64,000 bases of DNA from Pacificispira sp040217575 (GTDB lineage: Bacteria; Pseudomonadota; Alphaproteobacteria; UBA8366; Aestuariispiraceae). The stretch spans positions 124,001 through 188,000 of the forward strand of contig JAVJPW010000002.1 in the NCBI GenBank assembly GCA_040217575.1. The letters run 5' to 3'. The translations under genes and the position numbers were made by a program. Shown here one piece after another: positions 42,842 to 51,762 of the stretch. The notes below the pieces were generated by a model. That model did not search any database. It saw only the letters and a program-made list of their open reading frames with translations, and was not told the origin of the DNA. Each line of letters opens with the position of its first letter. The stretch's first letter is position 1.

Positions 42842-43441
42842 ATGGCCACGGCGCTGATCTTTTTGTGGCTGGCGGCCTTTCCGCTGATGGGTTCGCCCGG
42901 TCCCGCGACCCTGAGCCTGGCCGGTCTGGGTGCGGCATATGGCATGCGCCGCGGCATCCCCTATCTGATCGGCATCATCATCGGCACATTCACCGTTCTT
43001 CTGATGATCGCAAGCGGGGTGACCGCGCTAATCCTTGCGGAACCGGCGCTGGTTCAAATCCTGGTCGTGCTGGCGGCGACCTATATCCTGTATCTGGCAT
43101 GGAAGATCGCGACGGCCCCCGTCATCACCACACCTAAGGCGGACGCCCGCGTCCCGTCCCTGCCGGGCGGGTTTCTGCTGGCGATTGCCAATCCGAAGGC
43201 ATTCGCCGCCATCGGCGCGGTCTATTCCGGACATGCGCTGCCGATAGGGTCCGTCGCGGGCGAGGCCGCGGTCAAGATCGCCGCCCTGACCGCCGTCATC
43301 ATTACCGTCAATACGGTCTGGCTTGCCGCCGGGTCGGCCCTGTCGCGGGTGCTGGGCGACCCGAAGCTGGGCCGTGCCGCCAACATCGCCTTTGCCGTCA
43401 TGCTGATCCTGTCCGTTGCCGCCGCCCTGCTGGGCGGGTGA
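42842..43441 (+). CDS. LysE/RhtB-family amino-acid exporter
   Basis: 199 aa with about six helices. The N-terminal GSPGPATLSLAGLGAAYGMR is the family signature (x-P-G-P-x), followed by GIPYLIGIIIGTFTVLLMIA and GGFLLAIANPKAFAAIGAVY with the conserved N-P-K. Exports amino acids or related metabolites across the inner membrane. It follows the GST by 27 nt and is followed by the SDR gene, so the three may share a transcript. Confidence 0.9.
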   Translation: MATALIFLWLAAFPLMGSPGPATLSLAGLGAAYGMRRGIPYLIGIIIGTFTVLLMIASGVTALILAEPALVQILVVLAATYILYLAWKIATAPVITTPKADARVPSLPGGFLLAIANPKAFAAIGAVYSGHALPIGSVAGEAAVKIAALTAVIITVNTVWLAAGSALSRVLGDPKLGRAANIAFAVMLILSVAAALLGG

Positions 43442-43505
43442 CGGATCGGCCGGGCTTTGCTAAATCCGAAACAGACAAGAACATCCAGCCATCGGGAGAT
43501 CGAAC

Positions 43506-44267
43506 ATGGACATCAACGGCATTGCCGCAATCGTAACGGGCGGCGCATCGGGCCTGGGCAAGGGAACGGCCAAGGCGCTGGCCGAAAAGGGCGCGAAGGT
43601 TGCGATCCTGGACCTGAATGAAGAGGCACTGGCCGCCACGGCGTCGGAAATCGGCGCGCTGCCTATCAAATGCAATGTTGCGGATGCCGGCGACGCCGAA
43701 GCCGCGCTGGCAAAGGCGCGGGACGCGCACGGGGCGTGCGCGATCGCCGTCAACTGCGCCGGGATCGCGCCTGCGGCAAAAATTGTCGGCCGCGACGGGC
43801 CGATGCCGCTGGATGATTTCGCGAAAGTCATTCAGGTGAACCTAGTCGGCAGTTTCAACATCCTGCGGCTGGCAGCGGCCGAAATGGCGACGCGCGACCC
43901 CAATGCGGACGGTGAACGCGGCCTGATCGTCAACACGGCGTCCGTCGCCGCCTATGAAGGCCAGATCGGACAGGCCGCCTATTCCGCGTCAAAGGGCGGG
44001 ATCGTCGGCCTGACGCTGCCGGCGGCGCGGGAATTTGCCCGGACCGGCATCCGCGTCAACGCCATCGCACCGGGCCTGTTCGGAACGCCGCTTCTGCTGG
44101 GCATGCCGCAGGAAGTGCAGGAAAGCCTGGCCGCGTCGGTCCCGTTCCCGTCGCGTTTCGGCACACCGGCGGAATATGCATCGCTGGTCGTTCACATGGC
44201 CGAAAACGCCATGATCAACGGTGAATGCGTGCGCCTGGACGGCGCCATCCGCATGCAGCCGCGCTAA
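43506..44267 (+). CDS. Short-chain dehydrogenase, HSD17B10-like (3-hydroxyacyl-CoA dehydrogenase type 2)
   Basis: 253 aa, GGGAGA site upstream. Rossmann motif TGGASGLGKGTAKALAEKG, the NCAG box (AVNCAGIAPAAKIVG), and the catalytic Ser plus Y-x-x-x-K in NTASVAAYEGQ and AYSASKGGIVGLTLPAAREF. The PGLFGTPLLLGMPQEVQESL segment is typical of HSD10-like 3-hydroxy-2-methylbutyryl-CoA or 3-hydroxyacyl-CoA dehydrogenases. No acyl-CoA genes are adjacent in the window, so the pathway is uncertain. Confidence 0.9.
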   Translation: MDINGIAAIVTGGASGLGKGTAKALAEKGAKVAILDLNEEALAATASEIGALPIKCNVADAGDAEAALAKARDAHGACAIAVNCAGIAPAAKIVGRDGPMPLDDFAKVIQVNLVGSFNILRLAAAEMATRDPNADGERGLIVNTASVAAYEGQIGQAAYSASKGGIVGLTLPAAREFARTGIRVNAIAPGLFGTPLLLGMPQEVQESLAASVPFPSRFGTPAEYASLVVHMAENAMINGECVRLDGAIRMQPR

Positions 44268-44276
44268 TCAGTCCGA

Positions 44277-44684
44277 TTACGGTGTGCGCGGCGGCTCGTG
44301 CGTTCCGGTCTCCGGGTCGTAGGCGCCGCCGCCCAGCGTTTCCCGGCCCCAGGCCATGGTCGACTTCAGGACCGGCTCCAACGCACGGCCACGTTCCGTC
44401 AGGCGATATCGATAACGGACCGGCCGGTCCTGATAGGGTTCCCGGTCGACCAACCCCCATTCCATCAGGCGTTTCAGCCGGTCGGACAGAATGTTGGTCG
44501 GCACCTGTTCGCGGCTTTCCTGCAGGTCCTGAAATGTGTGTTTTCCGTGCCACATAAGGTCGCGCACGATCAGCAACGTCCATTTGTCGCCCAGGATTTC
44601 AAGCGACCGCGCAATCGAACAGCCCGACCGGAACGCGTGGTCCGCGGGCGGACCCGGAAGTTTGCCGCTCATTTTCGCCCGCAT
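44277..44684 (-). CDS. HxlR-family transcriptional regulator
   Basis: 135 aa. Winged-helix HxlR domain: CSIARSLEILGDKWTLLIVR, then QEVPTNILSDRLKRL-type helix-turn-helix (here EQVPTNILSDRLKRLMEWGL) and PVRYRYRLTERGRALEPVL. The ATG at 44684 or 44672 is likely; an upstream extension at 44720 is not family-like. Divergent from the EamA transporter gene, with a striking dyad between them, so it probably represses itself and the transporter. Confidence 0.9.
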   Translation of the reverse strand: MRAKMSGKLPGPPADHAFRSGCSIARSLEILGDKWTLLIVRDLMWHGKHTFQDLQESREQVPTNILSDRLKRLMEWGLVDREPYQDRPVRYRYRLTERGRALEPVLKSTMAWGRETLGGGAYDPETGTHEPPRTP

Positions 44685-44772
44685 GACACGCCCCCGACGA
44701 TCCAAAACTGACTGCCGCACCCGGAAACGACCCCGGTCCGGAACACAGACATATCCTTAACCCCAACGGCAA

Positions 44773-44805
44773 GATATGTCACTTGCAAAACAAAAGTGAC
44801 ATATC
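44773..44805. promoter_or_regulatory. Operator-like 12-bp dyad between hxlR and eamA genes
   Basis: GATATGTCACTT (44773-44784) and AAGTGACATATC (44794-44805) form a perfect inverted repeat with 9 nt between. A further TCACTT half-site occurs at 44811-44816, and a GACATATC half-site at about 44746-44753. HxlR proteins bind such dyads as dimers. Located between the divergent hxlR and EamA genes, it probably controls both. Confidence 0.75.
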
Positions 44806-44898
44806 TATAGTCACTTTCGAAATGCAAGTCATAAAACAGCATCCGAATCCCGGCCACAACAGGACGGATGCCGGGCTGCCGACTGAAGGACCCAGACG

Positions 44899-45849
44899 AT
44901 GATGGAATTTGTCCGGAACCGAATGTTCCTCGCCAATATGGCGGCGGCCACGGCGGCGCTCAGCGCCGGGGTTTCGGTTGTCGCCACCCGATATGTCGTG
45001 GGGGAAACCGACCCGGTCAGTCTTGCCTTCTATCGCTATGTGGTCGCCGGACTGTGCATGCTGCCACTGCTGGCCGTACTTTGGCCGAAGGATGGAATCC
45101 GGCACATTGAGATCGGCAAGATCGCGCTGTGCGGGGCGCTGTTCTATGGTTTTTTTCCTTGGGCTTTCAGCGCGGCGCTGGACTTCACCACCGGTGCCCG
45201 CGGTGCGATCGGCCTGGCGACCATCCCGATCCAGACGCTGGTTGTCGCCGCCCTGTTCGGGAAAGAGGCGTTGGCCCTGCGTGCGGTCGTCAGCGTCCTT
45301 CTTGCCTTCACCGGTATAGCCGCCGTGTTCGGGCCGGAAGCGCTTTCCGCCGACCGGCCCGATCTGTTGACGGGCGACTTTCTGATGCTGCTGGCGGGCT
45401 TCAGTGCGGCGCTCTATTCCGTGTTCGGCCGACCGACCCTGATGCGGAACGGTCCGCTGTTTGTCACCGCGCTTGCCATGGTTTTCGGCTGTCTGTTCCT
45501 GATGCCGGTCGCCTGGGCCGTGAATGATGCGGTGTTTCGGCCCGACTTCACCGGGGCCGGGTGGGGCGCGGTCCTGTTTCTGGGAACATTGGGCGGGGCA
45601 ATCCAGTTTTCCCTGTTCACATGGGCGCTGCGCTGGTTGCCGCCATCGCGCACGGTAATCTACCTGTGCCTGAACCCGATATCGGCCATGGCACTGTCGG
45701 CGGGCCTGTTGGGGGAACCTGTGACCCTGATGCTGCTGGTTGGGCTGGTGCTTGTCCTGGGCGGGGTCCTGGCCGCGAACCTCAAGCCGCGCGCAAGCGC
45801 CGCAGTCGCGGATCCAGAAGATCGCGCAGCCCGTCGCCCAGCAGGTTAA
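44899..45849 (+). CDS. EamA/DMT-family transporter
   Basis: 316 aa with ten predicted helices and two EamA repeats (AALSAGVSVVATRYVVGETD and the second repeat at about 150-290, with LRWLPPSRTVIYLCLNPISA). Exports or imports small metabolites. An AAGGA site precedes a double ATG (44899/44902). The C-terminal 20 or so residues (after NLKPRAS) are encoded by the complement of the dppC-like gene end, a 68-nt tail-to-tail overlap. Divergent from and probably regulated by the HxlR protein. Confidence 0.9.
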   Translation: MMEFVRNRMFLANMAAATAALSAGVSVVATRYVVGETDPVSLAFYRYVVAGLCMLPLLAVLWPKDGIRHIEIGKIALCGALFYGFFPWAFSAALDFTTGARGAIGLATIPIQTLVVAALFGKEALALRAVVSVLLAFTGIAAVFGPEALSADRPDLLTGDFLMLLAGFSAALYSVFGRPTLMRNGPLFVTALAMVFGCLFLMPVAWAVNDAVFRPDFTGAGWGAVLFLGTLGGAIQFSLFTWALRWLPPSRTVIYLCLNPISAMALSAGLLGEPVTLMLLVGLVLVLGGVLAANLKPRASAAVADPEDRAARRPAG

Positions 45850-46615
45850 GCCCCAGAACGGCGAAAAATATCGCCAGTCCCGGGAAGATCGCCTGCAGCG
45901 GATCGACGTAAAGCAGCGTCTGTGCGTCCGCCAGCATCTTGCCCCAGCTGGGATTCGGCGGCTTCACCCCAAGCCCCAGATAGCTGAGGCCCGCTTCGGC
46001 CAGGATCGCGACGGCGAACTGCACCGTGGCCTGCACGGCAACGACACCGGCGATGTTGGGAAGCAGGTGTTTTGCGGCGATGGAAGGCCAGGGGCGTCCC
46101 ATGGCGGCCGCCGCCTGCAGAAACGGTCGCGCCATAACCGACAGGGCCGCGCCCCGCACGATGCGCGCGAAGACGGCAATGTTGAAGATGCCGACGGCAA
46201 CGATGACATTCCCTGCACCCGGTCCATGCACAGCGGCGATCAGAACCGCGGACAGCAGGGCCGGAAAGGCGAAAATCAGGTCCACGCCGCGCGCGATCAG
46301 GCTGTCGGCGATACCGTCCCGGTTCATGGCCGCCGCCAGTCCCAGCGGCAGCCCGCCCGCAAGGCCCAACCCGACCGCCGCCAGACCGACGAACAGCGCC
46401 GTACCGGCCCCGCCCATGATGCGCGACAGGATATCGCGCCCGAACATGTCGGTGCCCAGCAGATGGGCGCCGCTGGGTCCCTGCAGCCGGTCGACAATGG
46501 ACTGGGCATCGACCGCATAGGGCGTCCAGACCAGGGACAGGACCCCAATCAGTGCCAGGGCGCCCGTCACACCACCGCCAATCCAGATTTGCGGGCTGTC
46601 GGGAAACCGCGTCAT
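45782..46615 (-). CDS. Peptide/nickel-type ABC transporter permease (DppC-like)
   Basis: 277 aa. Binding-protein-dependent permease with the N-terminal helix then LLGTDMFGRDILSRIMGGAG, the DppC hallmark, and the EAA-like loop AAAAMGRPWPSIAAKHLLPN. It pairs with the DppB-like gene via an ATGA overlap. Its stop is followed by the transporter gene on the opposite strand (68-nt overlap), leaving no room for an ATPase gene downstream. Confidence 0.92.
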   Translation of the reverse strand: MTRFPDSPQIWIGGGVTGALALIGVLSLVWTPYAVDAQSIVDRLQGPSGAHLLGTDMFGRDILSRIMGGAGTALFVGLAAVGLGLAGGLPLGLAAAMNRDGIADSLIARGVDLIFAFPALLSAVLIAAVHGPGAGNVIVAVGIFNIAVFARIVRGAALSVMARPFLQAAAAMGRPWPSIAAKHLLPNIAGVVAVQATVQFAVAILAEAGLSYLGLGVKPPNPSWGKMLADAQTLLYVDPLQAIFPGLAIFFAVLGLNLLGDGLRDLLDPRLRRLRAA

Positions 46616-47559
46616 GTCGGCCGCCTGAGGCGCGGGTCGATAGCGCCGTACGCCATGTCGACGACAAAGCTCAACACGACGACAAACCCGGAAAGCAACA
46701 GGACCAGGTCCCGCACCAGCACAAGGTCGCGTTCGAAGATCGCCTGCAGGAGAAGCCGCCCCACCCCCGGCAGATAGAACACGTTTTCAACCACCACCGC
46801 ACCGGCCACCAGAAAGGCGAACTGCAGGCCCATCAGCGTCGCAATCGGGATCATGGCATTGGCCAATGCGTGCCCGACCACGATCCTGGACCCGTCCAGA
46901 CCCTTTGCCCGCGCCGTTCGGATATAGTCTTCCGACAGGGTTTCCAGCATGGCGGCACGCACCATGCGCGACAGGATCGCGGCTTCCGACACCGCCAGCG
47001 CCAAAGCCGGCAGGACCAGGGCGCCAAGCGCCGGCAGAATACCTTCGTCCCATCCCGGAAAACCGCCCGACCCGGTCCAGCCCAGATGCACGGCGAACAG
47101 AAGGATCAGAAGAATGCCGAACCAGAAATTCGGGACCGCAAGGCCGATCTGTGCGAAACCCATGATCAGCGCGTCCGCGGGCCGGCCCCGCCGCAGCGCC
47201 GCGGTCACACCGAACGGAAGCGCGATCGCACAGGACATGGCAAAGGCCATGACCGCCAGCGGCAGGGAAATTGCCAGCCGGTCCCGCAGCATATCCCAGA
47301 TCGGCACGCCATAGACCTGGCTTTCGCCCAGGTCACCGACGGCGATGTCGGCGATCCATTCGACATAGCGGACCATCGCGGGCCGATCGAGGCCCAGCTG
47401 CGCGCGCATCGCCGCCAGCGTGTCGGGCCGAACTTCGGTCCCCAGAAGAAGCTGCGCCGCGTCGCCCGGCAGCAGCTCCAGCACCCAGAAGACGACCAGC
47501 GATGCTGCCAGAAGCGTTGCGACAAGCGCCGCCAGCCGCCGGATCAGGTATCCGGCCAT
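46612..47559 (-). CDS. Peptide/nickel-type ABC transporter permease (DppB-like)
   Basis: 315 aa. Begins GYLIRRLAALVATLLAASLV, as DppB/OppB do, followed by the permease domain with LPLAVMAFAMSCAIALPFGV and the EAA-like loop with RTARAKGLDGSRIVVGHALA. About six helices. It lies 39 nt after the binding-protein gene and overlaps the DppC-like gene by 4 nt. Confidence 0.92.
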   Translation of the reverse strand: MAGYLIRRLAALVATLLAASLVVFWVLELLPGDAAQLLLGTEVRPDTLAAMRAQLGLDRPAMVRYVEWIADIAVGDLGESQVYGVPIWDMLRDRLAISLPLAVMAFAMSCAIALPFGVTAALRRGRPADALIMGFAQIGLAVPNFWFGILLILLFAVHLGWTGSGGFPGWDEGILPALGALVLPALALAVSEAAILSRMVRAAMLETLSEDYIRTARAKGLDGSRIVVGHALANAMIPIATLMGLQFAFLVAGAVVVENVFYLPGVGRLLLQAIFERDLVLVRDLVLLLSGFVVVLSFVVDMAYGAIDPRLRRPT

Positions 47560-47598
47560 CGTCTAGCGGCGGTCACATGTTGCGCGCAGCAACAGCCA

Positions 47599-49083
47599 TT
47601 ATTCCCAGTGAACACCGGTCAGGTCATTTGCCTGAATCGGCGCGTTCGGCCACAGGCCGACCAGGTTGCTTCGGTGCACCATGACCTTCGCCAGCTGGAA
47701 CAGGAACCCATTGACCGCGTCATCGGCCAGGATCTGCTGCGCCTGACCATAAAGCGTGTTGCGTTGGGCCGGGTCGGCGACGCCGTCGATCCGGGCCATC
47801 AGGGTGCGGAATGCCTCACTCTCATAGCCGAAATAATAGACGTCCCGGGCATAAATCCCGATATCCAGCGGTTCCGTGTGGGACACGATGGTCAGGTCGA
47901 AATCATAATCACCCTGAAACACTTCCGATACCCACTGACCCCAATCGACCGGCACGATTTCCACATCGAACCCGACCGCTTCCAGTTGGGCCGCGATGAT
48001 TTCCCCGCCCCGGCGCGCATAGGTCGGCGGCGGCAGCTTCAGGACCAAGGGCGTGCCTTCCGCGACGCCGGCTTCGGCCAGCAATGCGCGGGCACGATCG
48101 GGGTTATAGGGATAGACGCCCGTCAAATCACGATAGGCCGGGCTGTGCGGCGCGAAGTGCGACCCGATGGGCGTACCGAACCCGAACATGGCCCCGTCAA
48201 TGATCGCCTGACGGTCGATCGCATGCTGGATCGCGCGGCGGACACGCACATCCTGAAGCAATTCCCGGCGATGGTTCATGGACAGGATCGTCTCTCCCTC
48301 TGTCGTGCCGGCGACCACGGTGAAATTCGGGTCGGCCTGGAACTGGGCGACGGATTCCGGCGCGCCGATGTTCGAAATGGCATCGACATCACCGGACAGA
48401 AGCGCCGCGACCTGGGCCGCAGGATCGGGGATGACGCGGAACGTCGCGCTTTCCAGTGCCACCGGCTCCCCCCAGTAGTTCGGATTGCGCACAAGACGGA
48501 TGGAATCGCCCTGGTTCCAGTTGTCAAACCGGAACGGACCAGTGCCCACGGGGTTTGTCTTGTTGGAATCCGCGGACGCCGGGTCGACAATCACCGCATC
48601 GCCCCAGCCCATGTTCCACAGGAAGTTTCCTTCACGCCGCGACAGGCGGATGACGACGGTACCGTCATCGGGCGTTTCGATGCTGTCGATCGCGGAAAAA
48701 AGCGCCTTTTGCGCATTTTCGGAATCTTCCGCCATTGCGCGTTCGAACGTGAACTGCACGTCCGACGATTCAAAGCTGGCGCCGTCGTGGAAGGTTACGC
48801 CCTGGCGCAGGATGAAACGGTATGTCAGCCCGTCATCTTCGATGACCCAGCGTTCGGCCAGGGCCGGGCGGACCTGACCTTGCGAATTGATGCGGGTCAG
48901 CCCTTCGAAAACGTTGGCATAGACGACTTCGTCGATCGCGGCCGGGGCGCCGGCCGTCGGATCCAGATGAGCCGGTTCCAGCGTGATGCCAAGCGTAACG
49001 CCGGTCTTCGCCGCTGCCGAACCCGCCAGCAGGCCCGCCGACAGCACCGCGGCACCCATTGCGGTGGCCAGTAGCTTCTTCAT
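47599..49083 (-). CDS. ABC transporter substrate-binding protein, family 5 (peptide type)
   Basis: 494 aa from the ATG at 49083, which has an AAGGGGA site; a longer in-frame start is not supported. Signal peptide MKKLLATAMGAAVLSAGLLA with cleavage near SAAA. SBP_bac_5 features: LEPAHLDPTAGAPAAIDEVV, YANVFEGLTRINSQGQVRPA, VTFHDGASFESSDVQFTFER and NPVGTGPFRFDNWNQGD. Periplasmic; probably binds peptides or peptide-like compounds. The gene follows the P1-hydrolase gene after 97 nt and heads the permease pair. Confidence 0.93.
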   Translation of the reverse strand: MKKLLATAMGAAVLSAGLLAGSAAAKTGVTLGITLEPAHLDPTAGAPAAIDEVVYANVFEGLTRINSQGQVRPALAERWVIEDDGLTYRFILRQGVTFHDGASFESSDVQFTFERAMAEDSENAQKALFSAIDSIETPDDGTVVIRLSRREGNFLWNMGWGDAVIVDPASADSNKTNPVGTGPFRFDNWNQGDSIRLVRNPNYWGEPVALESATFRVIPDPAAQVAALLSGDVDAISNIGAPESVAQFQADPNFTVVAGTTEGETILSMNHRRELLQDVRVRRAIQHAIDRQAIIDGAMFGFGTPIGSHFAPHSPAYRDLTGVYPYNPDRARALLAEAGVAEGTPLVLKLPPPTYARRGGEIIAAQLEAVGFDVEIVPVDWGQWVSEVFQGDYDFDLTIVSHTEPLDIGIYARDVYYFGYESEAFRTLMARIDGVADPAQRNTLYGQAQQILADDAVNGFLFQLAKVMVHRSNLVGLWPNAPIQANDLTGVHWE

Positions 49084-49180
49084 CGTCTCAATCCCCTTGA
49101 TTTCGTCTTTGTTCCAAAGCCGGACGTCCCGCCGGTATTTTATAGAGAAGGTAGCAAGCGCGGGTTTTCCCGTGAAGGCC

Positions 49181-50227
49181 CTATCCGTGCGACCCCAGCG
49201 CGTGGCCGTATTTTTCCCGCCAGGAAATCCGTTCCTTGCCCAACGGTCCCGCTTCGTACACGCCACGCGCAATTGCCCGCGACAGACAGTCGGCCGCAAT
49301 CGCCCCGATCCGGGCAAGGCCGATCAGGTCGACTGACGGCCCGGTTCCCGTCGACAGGGCAAAAACCGTATCCCCGTCAAAGGGTGAGAATACGGGTCGG
49401 ATTGCCCGTGCGAACCCGGCACGCGCCATGACCGCGACACGCTGCGTGTCCTCACGGGTCATCGGCGCATCACAAGCAACGACCGCCAGCGTGGTGTTCA
49501 TAACCTGTGGCCTGATCGATTGTCCCAGTTTCGGATAGACCGGTTCCGGCCCCAGCGCCCGCCGTGGCGGACCGAACCCGCCGAACTCTTCGTCCATTTC
49601 CACCAGACCGGCCAGAAACCGGCCGTCTTCAGCCACAACATCGCCGCAGCTGTTGACCGCAGCCAGCGCCGCGACGGTACACCCGGTGATCGGATCGACC
49701 GCGGACGCCGTTCCCAGTCCGCCTTCCAGCGACCCGGACCGCGCACCGTAGCCCGCCCCGGCATTGCCCAGGGCGAAGTCCACCGACGCAGCCTTTGCGG
49801 CGGCTAAGCCCATCGCGCGATAAGGCGGGGTTTCGTCCCAGTTCTTGTCGCCGCCATTGGCCAGATCGTAAAGGATTGCGCTGGGCACGATCGGCACCTT
49901 CGCCGCGCCGGTGTCGAACCCGCGCCCCTGGGTGCCAAGCCACGCATGGACACCGCCGGCCGCTTCCAGGCCAAAGGCGGACCCGCCGGCCAGTACGATG
50001 GAATCGACCGCGTCCACCAGCGTCCCCGCCGCCAGCGCATCCGTTTCGCGCGTGCCGGGACCGCCGCCGCTGACATCGACCGCCGCAGTCGCCCGTACCC
50101 CGTCGCACAGGACCACCGTCACGCCGCTCAGGACGGCTTCGTCCTGTGCATTTCCCACGATAAGGCCGGAAACGTCGCTCAGCGCGTTCTTCGGCCCGAC
50201 ATGAATTCCCCCCTGAAATCCGCTCAC
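49181..50227 (-). CDS. P1-family (DmpA/NylC-like) N-terminal-nucleophile hydrolase
   Basis: 348 aa. The P1 fold is seen in the N-terminal GLIVGNAQDEAVLSGVTVVL and GGGPGTRETDALAAGT, GGSAFGLEAAGGVHAWL, then DGRFLAGLVEMDEEFGG. Self-cleavage is expected at N244-T245 in PQVMNTTLAVVACDAP; the N-T-T pattern matches NylC-type nylon-oligomer hydrolases, which cleave before Thr. Predicted amide or peptide hydrolase, two chains after processing. No secretion signal is seen. Its start overlaps the end of the MlrC-family gene by 4 nt. Confidence 0.9.
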   Translation of the reverse strand: MSGFQGGIHVGPKNALSDVSGLIVGNAQDEAVLSGVTVVLCDGVRATAAVDVSGGGPGTRETDALAAGTLVDAVDSIVLAGGSAFGLEAAGGVHAWLGTQGRGFDTGAAKVPIVPSAILYDLANGGDKNWDETPPYRAMGLAAAKAASVDFALGNAGAGYGARSGSLEGGLGTASAVDPITGCTVAALAAVNSCGDVVAEDGRFLAGLVEMDEEFGGFGPPRRALGPEPVYPKLGQSIRPQVMNTTLAVVACDAPMTREDTQRVAVMARAGFARAIRPVFSPFDGDTVFALSTGTGPSVDLIGLARIGAIAADCLSRAIARGVYEAGPLGKERISWREKYGHALGSHG

Positions 50228-51732
50228 GCCATTCCTTCCCCAGACGCGCCGCCCCAGTCCGCATCTTCGTCCAGCGGATAGATCGGTCGACGCACATTCT
50301 TGTAGTCCAGCCGCGAATTGTCGGAGATGGTGACGCCATCGCCGTCCAGCGTCAATGTATGCTTTGCCAGGTTGCCGAAGCCCGCGCGGTAATGGATACG
50401 CGATTTCAGCAACAGGTACCGGGTCCGGGTCGGATCAATCCCCATCATGGTCAGGACGCCGGTATCCCAGGGTTCATGGTGACGCGCCGTGACAACTATG
50501 CGCGCACCGCCGACACGCAACAGCGCCGACGGCCCGCAATGGACCAGAACACCTGTATACATCGGCCCTTCAACCCGGAAATCCCCGTCGGACAGTTTTT
50601 CAACCATGCCCGTGACCCGCAGGGGTCGGCCGGTCCGCCCGATGGACGGCATGTCCGTCTTTCCGCCCAGGTCCAGCGTCACCTGCGCCCCTTCGCCCGC
50701 GGCGCGCATGACTTCCACCGCCGCCGGGTCCCAGACGGTCGCCACCGCCACGTCCTGCAGGTCCTGGCGCAGCACTTCGGCAATCACGGTCATGTCGTCC
50801 TGGGTTGCGCCGGACCCGCAATTGTCCGCATGGTCCAACAGGATAACCGGCCCGTCATTGTATCCGCGCGCGGTTGCAACCGCCGCCGACAGCGGGCGAT
50901 GGTCATAAACGAAGTCGGCCCTTGCCGCCCAGGTCCGGTCCAGCAGGTCATCGCACGCCTGGCGCGCCAATGCCGCATCCCCGCGGTCCGCGACGACAAC
51001 CGCGCTGTTGCCGGCATCATAAATGTCCGCCAGAGCAAATCCGCCGAAAACCGTCGCCGCGCCGATTCCATCCCGGGCTTCCCATTCGTGGCAGCGCGCG
51101 ATCAGACCGCGCATCGGTTCGTCGTCCGTCCCCTGGCGCAAGGTCTGGGACAGAACCGGTGCCTGTCCCCAGGCCATGACAGGGTCCGCTTCGCCGCGCA
51201 GCATTGCCATCAGGATCCCGCCCACCCGTTCGGCCACTTCGTACATGTCGACATGGGGATAGGTCTTGTAGCCGATCAATGCCGTCGAATTTTCGATCAT
51301 GGCGGCGGTCAGGTTGGTGTGCAGATCGCATGTAACGGCAATGGGCAGGTCCGGCGATATTTCCCGGATGCGGGCAAGAAGCGTGCCTTCCCCATCGTCC
51401 GTTGTTTCGCTGACCATCGCACCGTGCAGGTCCAGAAGCGCCGCGTCACAGCCGTCCGCCACACCGTCCAATATGGCCCGGCTCAGCGTTTCATAGGCGT
51501 AGGCGGTCACCAGGCCCGCAGGCATCGCTTCCGCTGCGACGGGGGTTACGATTTCCGCGCCCGCCTCATCCGCAAGCTTGTAATAGGCAGCCAGCGGCAT
51601 ACGGGTGTCGCGATAGGCGGCTTCGGCATCCGCCCCGAAATGCAGCCCCCATTCCCGGAACCGGTCCAGATCGGTCACGATCGGCGAAAATGTATTCGTT
51701 TCGTGTTTGAACATCGCGCAAAGAATGCGCAT
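50224..51732 (-). CDS. MlrC (M81) family metallohydrolase
   Basis: 502 aa from the ATG at 51732; the ATG at 51741 is 3 codons longer. M81 features: ILCAMFKHETNTFSPIVTDL, LLDLHGAMVSETTDDGEGTL, then VTCDLHTNLTAAMIENSTAL, YKTYPHVDMYEVAERVGG and LLDHADNCGSGATQDD, with Asp/His residues as likely zinc ligands. MlrC was described in microcystin degradation, acting on the linear peptide; other members act on unknown amides. It sits with a P1 hydrolase and a peptide transporter, which suggests uptake and hydrolysis of a peptide-like compound (inference). Confidence 0.9.
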   Translation of the reverse strand: MRILCAMFKHETNTFSPIVTDLDRFREWGLHFGADAEAAYRDTRMPLAAYYKLADEAGAEIVTPVAAEAMPAGLVTAYAYETLSRAILDGVADGCDAALLDLHGAMVSETTDDGEGTLLARIREISPDLPIAVTCDLHTNLTAAMIENSTALIGYKTYPHVDMYEVAERVGGILMAMLRGEADPVMAWGQAPVLSQTLRQGTDDEPMRGLIARCHEWEARDGIGAATVFGGFALADIYDAGNSAVVVADRGDAALARQACDDLLDRTWAARADFVYDHRPLSAAVATARGYNDGPVILLDHADNCGSGATQDDMTVIAEVLRQDLQDVAVATVWDPAAVEVMRAAGEGAQVTLDLGGKTDMPSIGRTGRPLRVTGMVEKLSDGDFRVEGPMYTGVLVHCGPSALLRVGGARIVVTARHHEPWDTGVLTMMGIDPTRTRYLLLKSRIHYRAGFGNLAKHTLTLDGDGVTISDNSRLDYKNVRRPIYPLDEDADWGGASGEGMA

Positions 51733-51762
51733 GACCGCCACCCTTCGTTTTTGACGAACCCG

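Noticed and set aside
46552..49074. 840-codon open frame on the plus strand, and similar long frames opposite cobT, cobN, htpG and yidC
   Set aside because: They lie antisense to clearly recognisable genes, are rich in Arg, Gln, His and Pro as expected for shadow frames in GC-rich DNA, and show no domain pattern.
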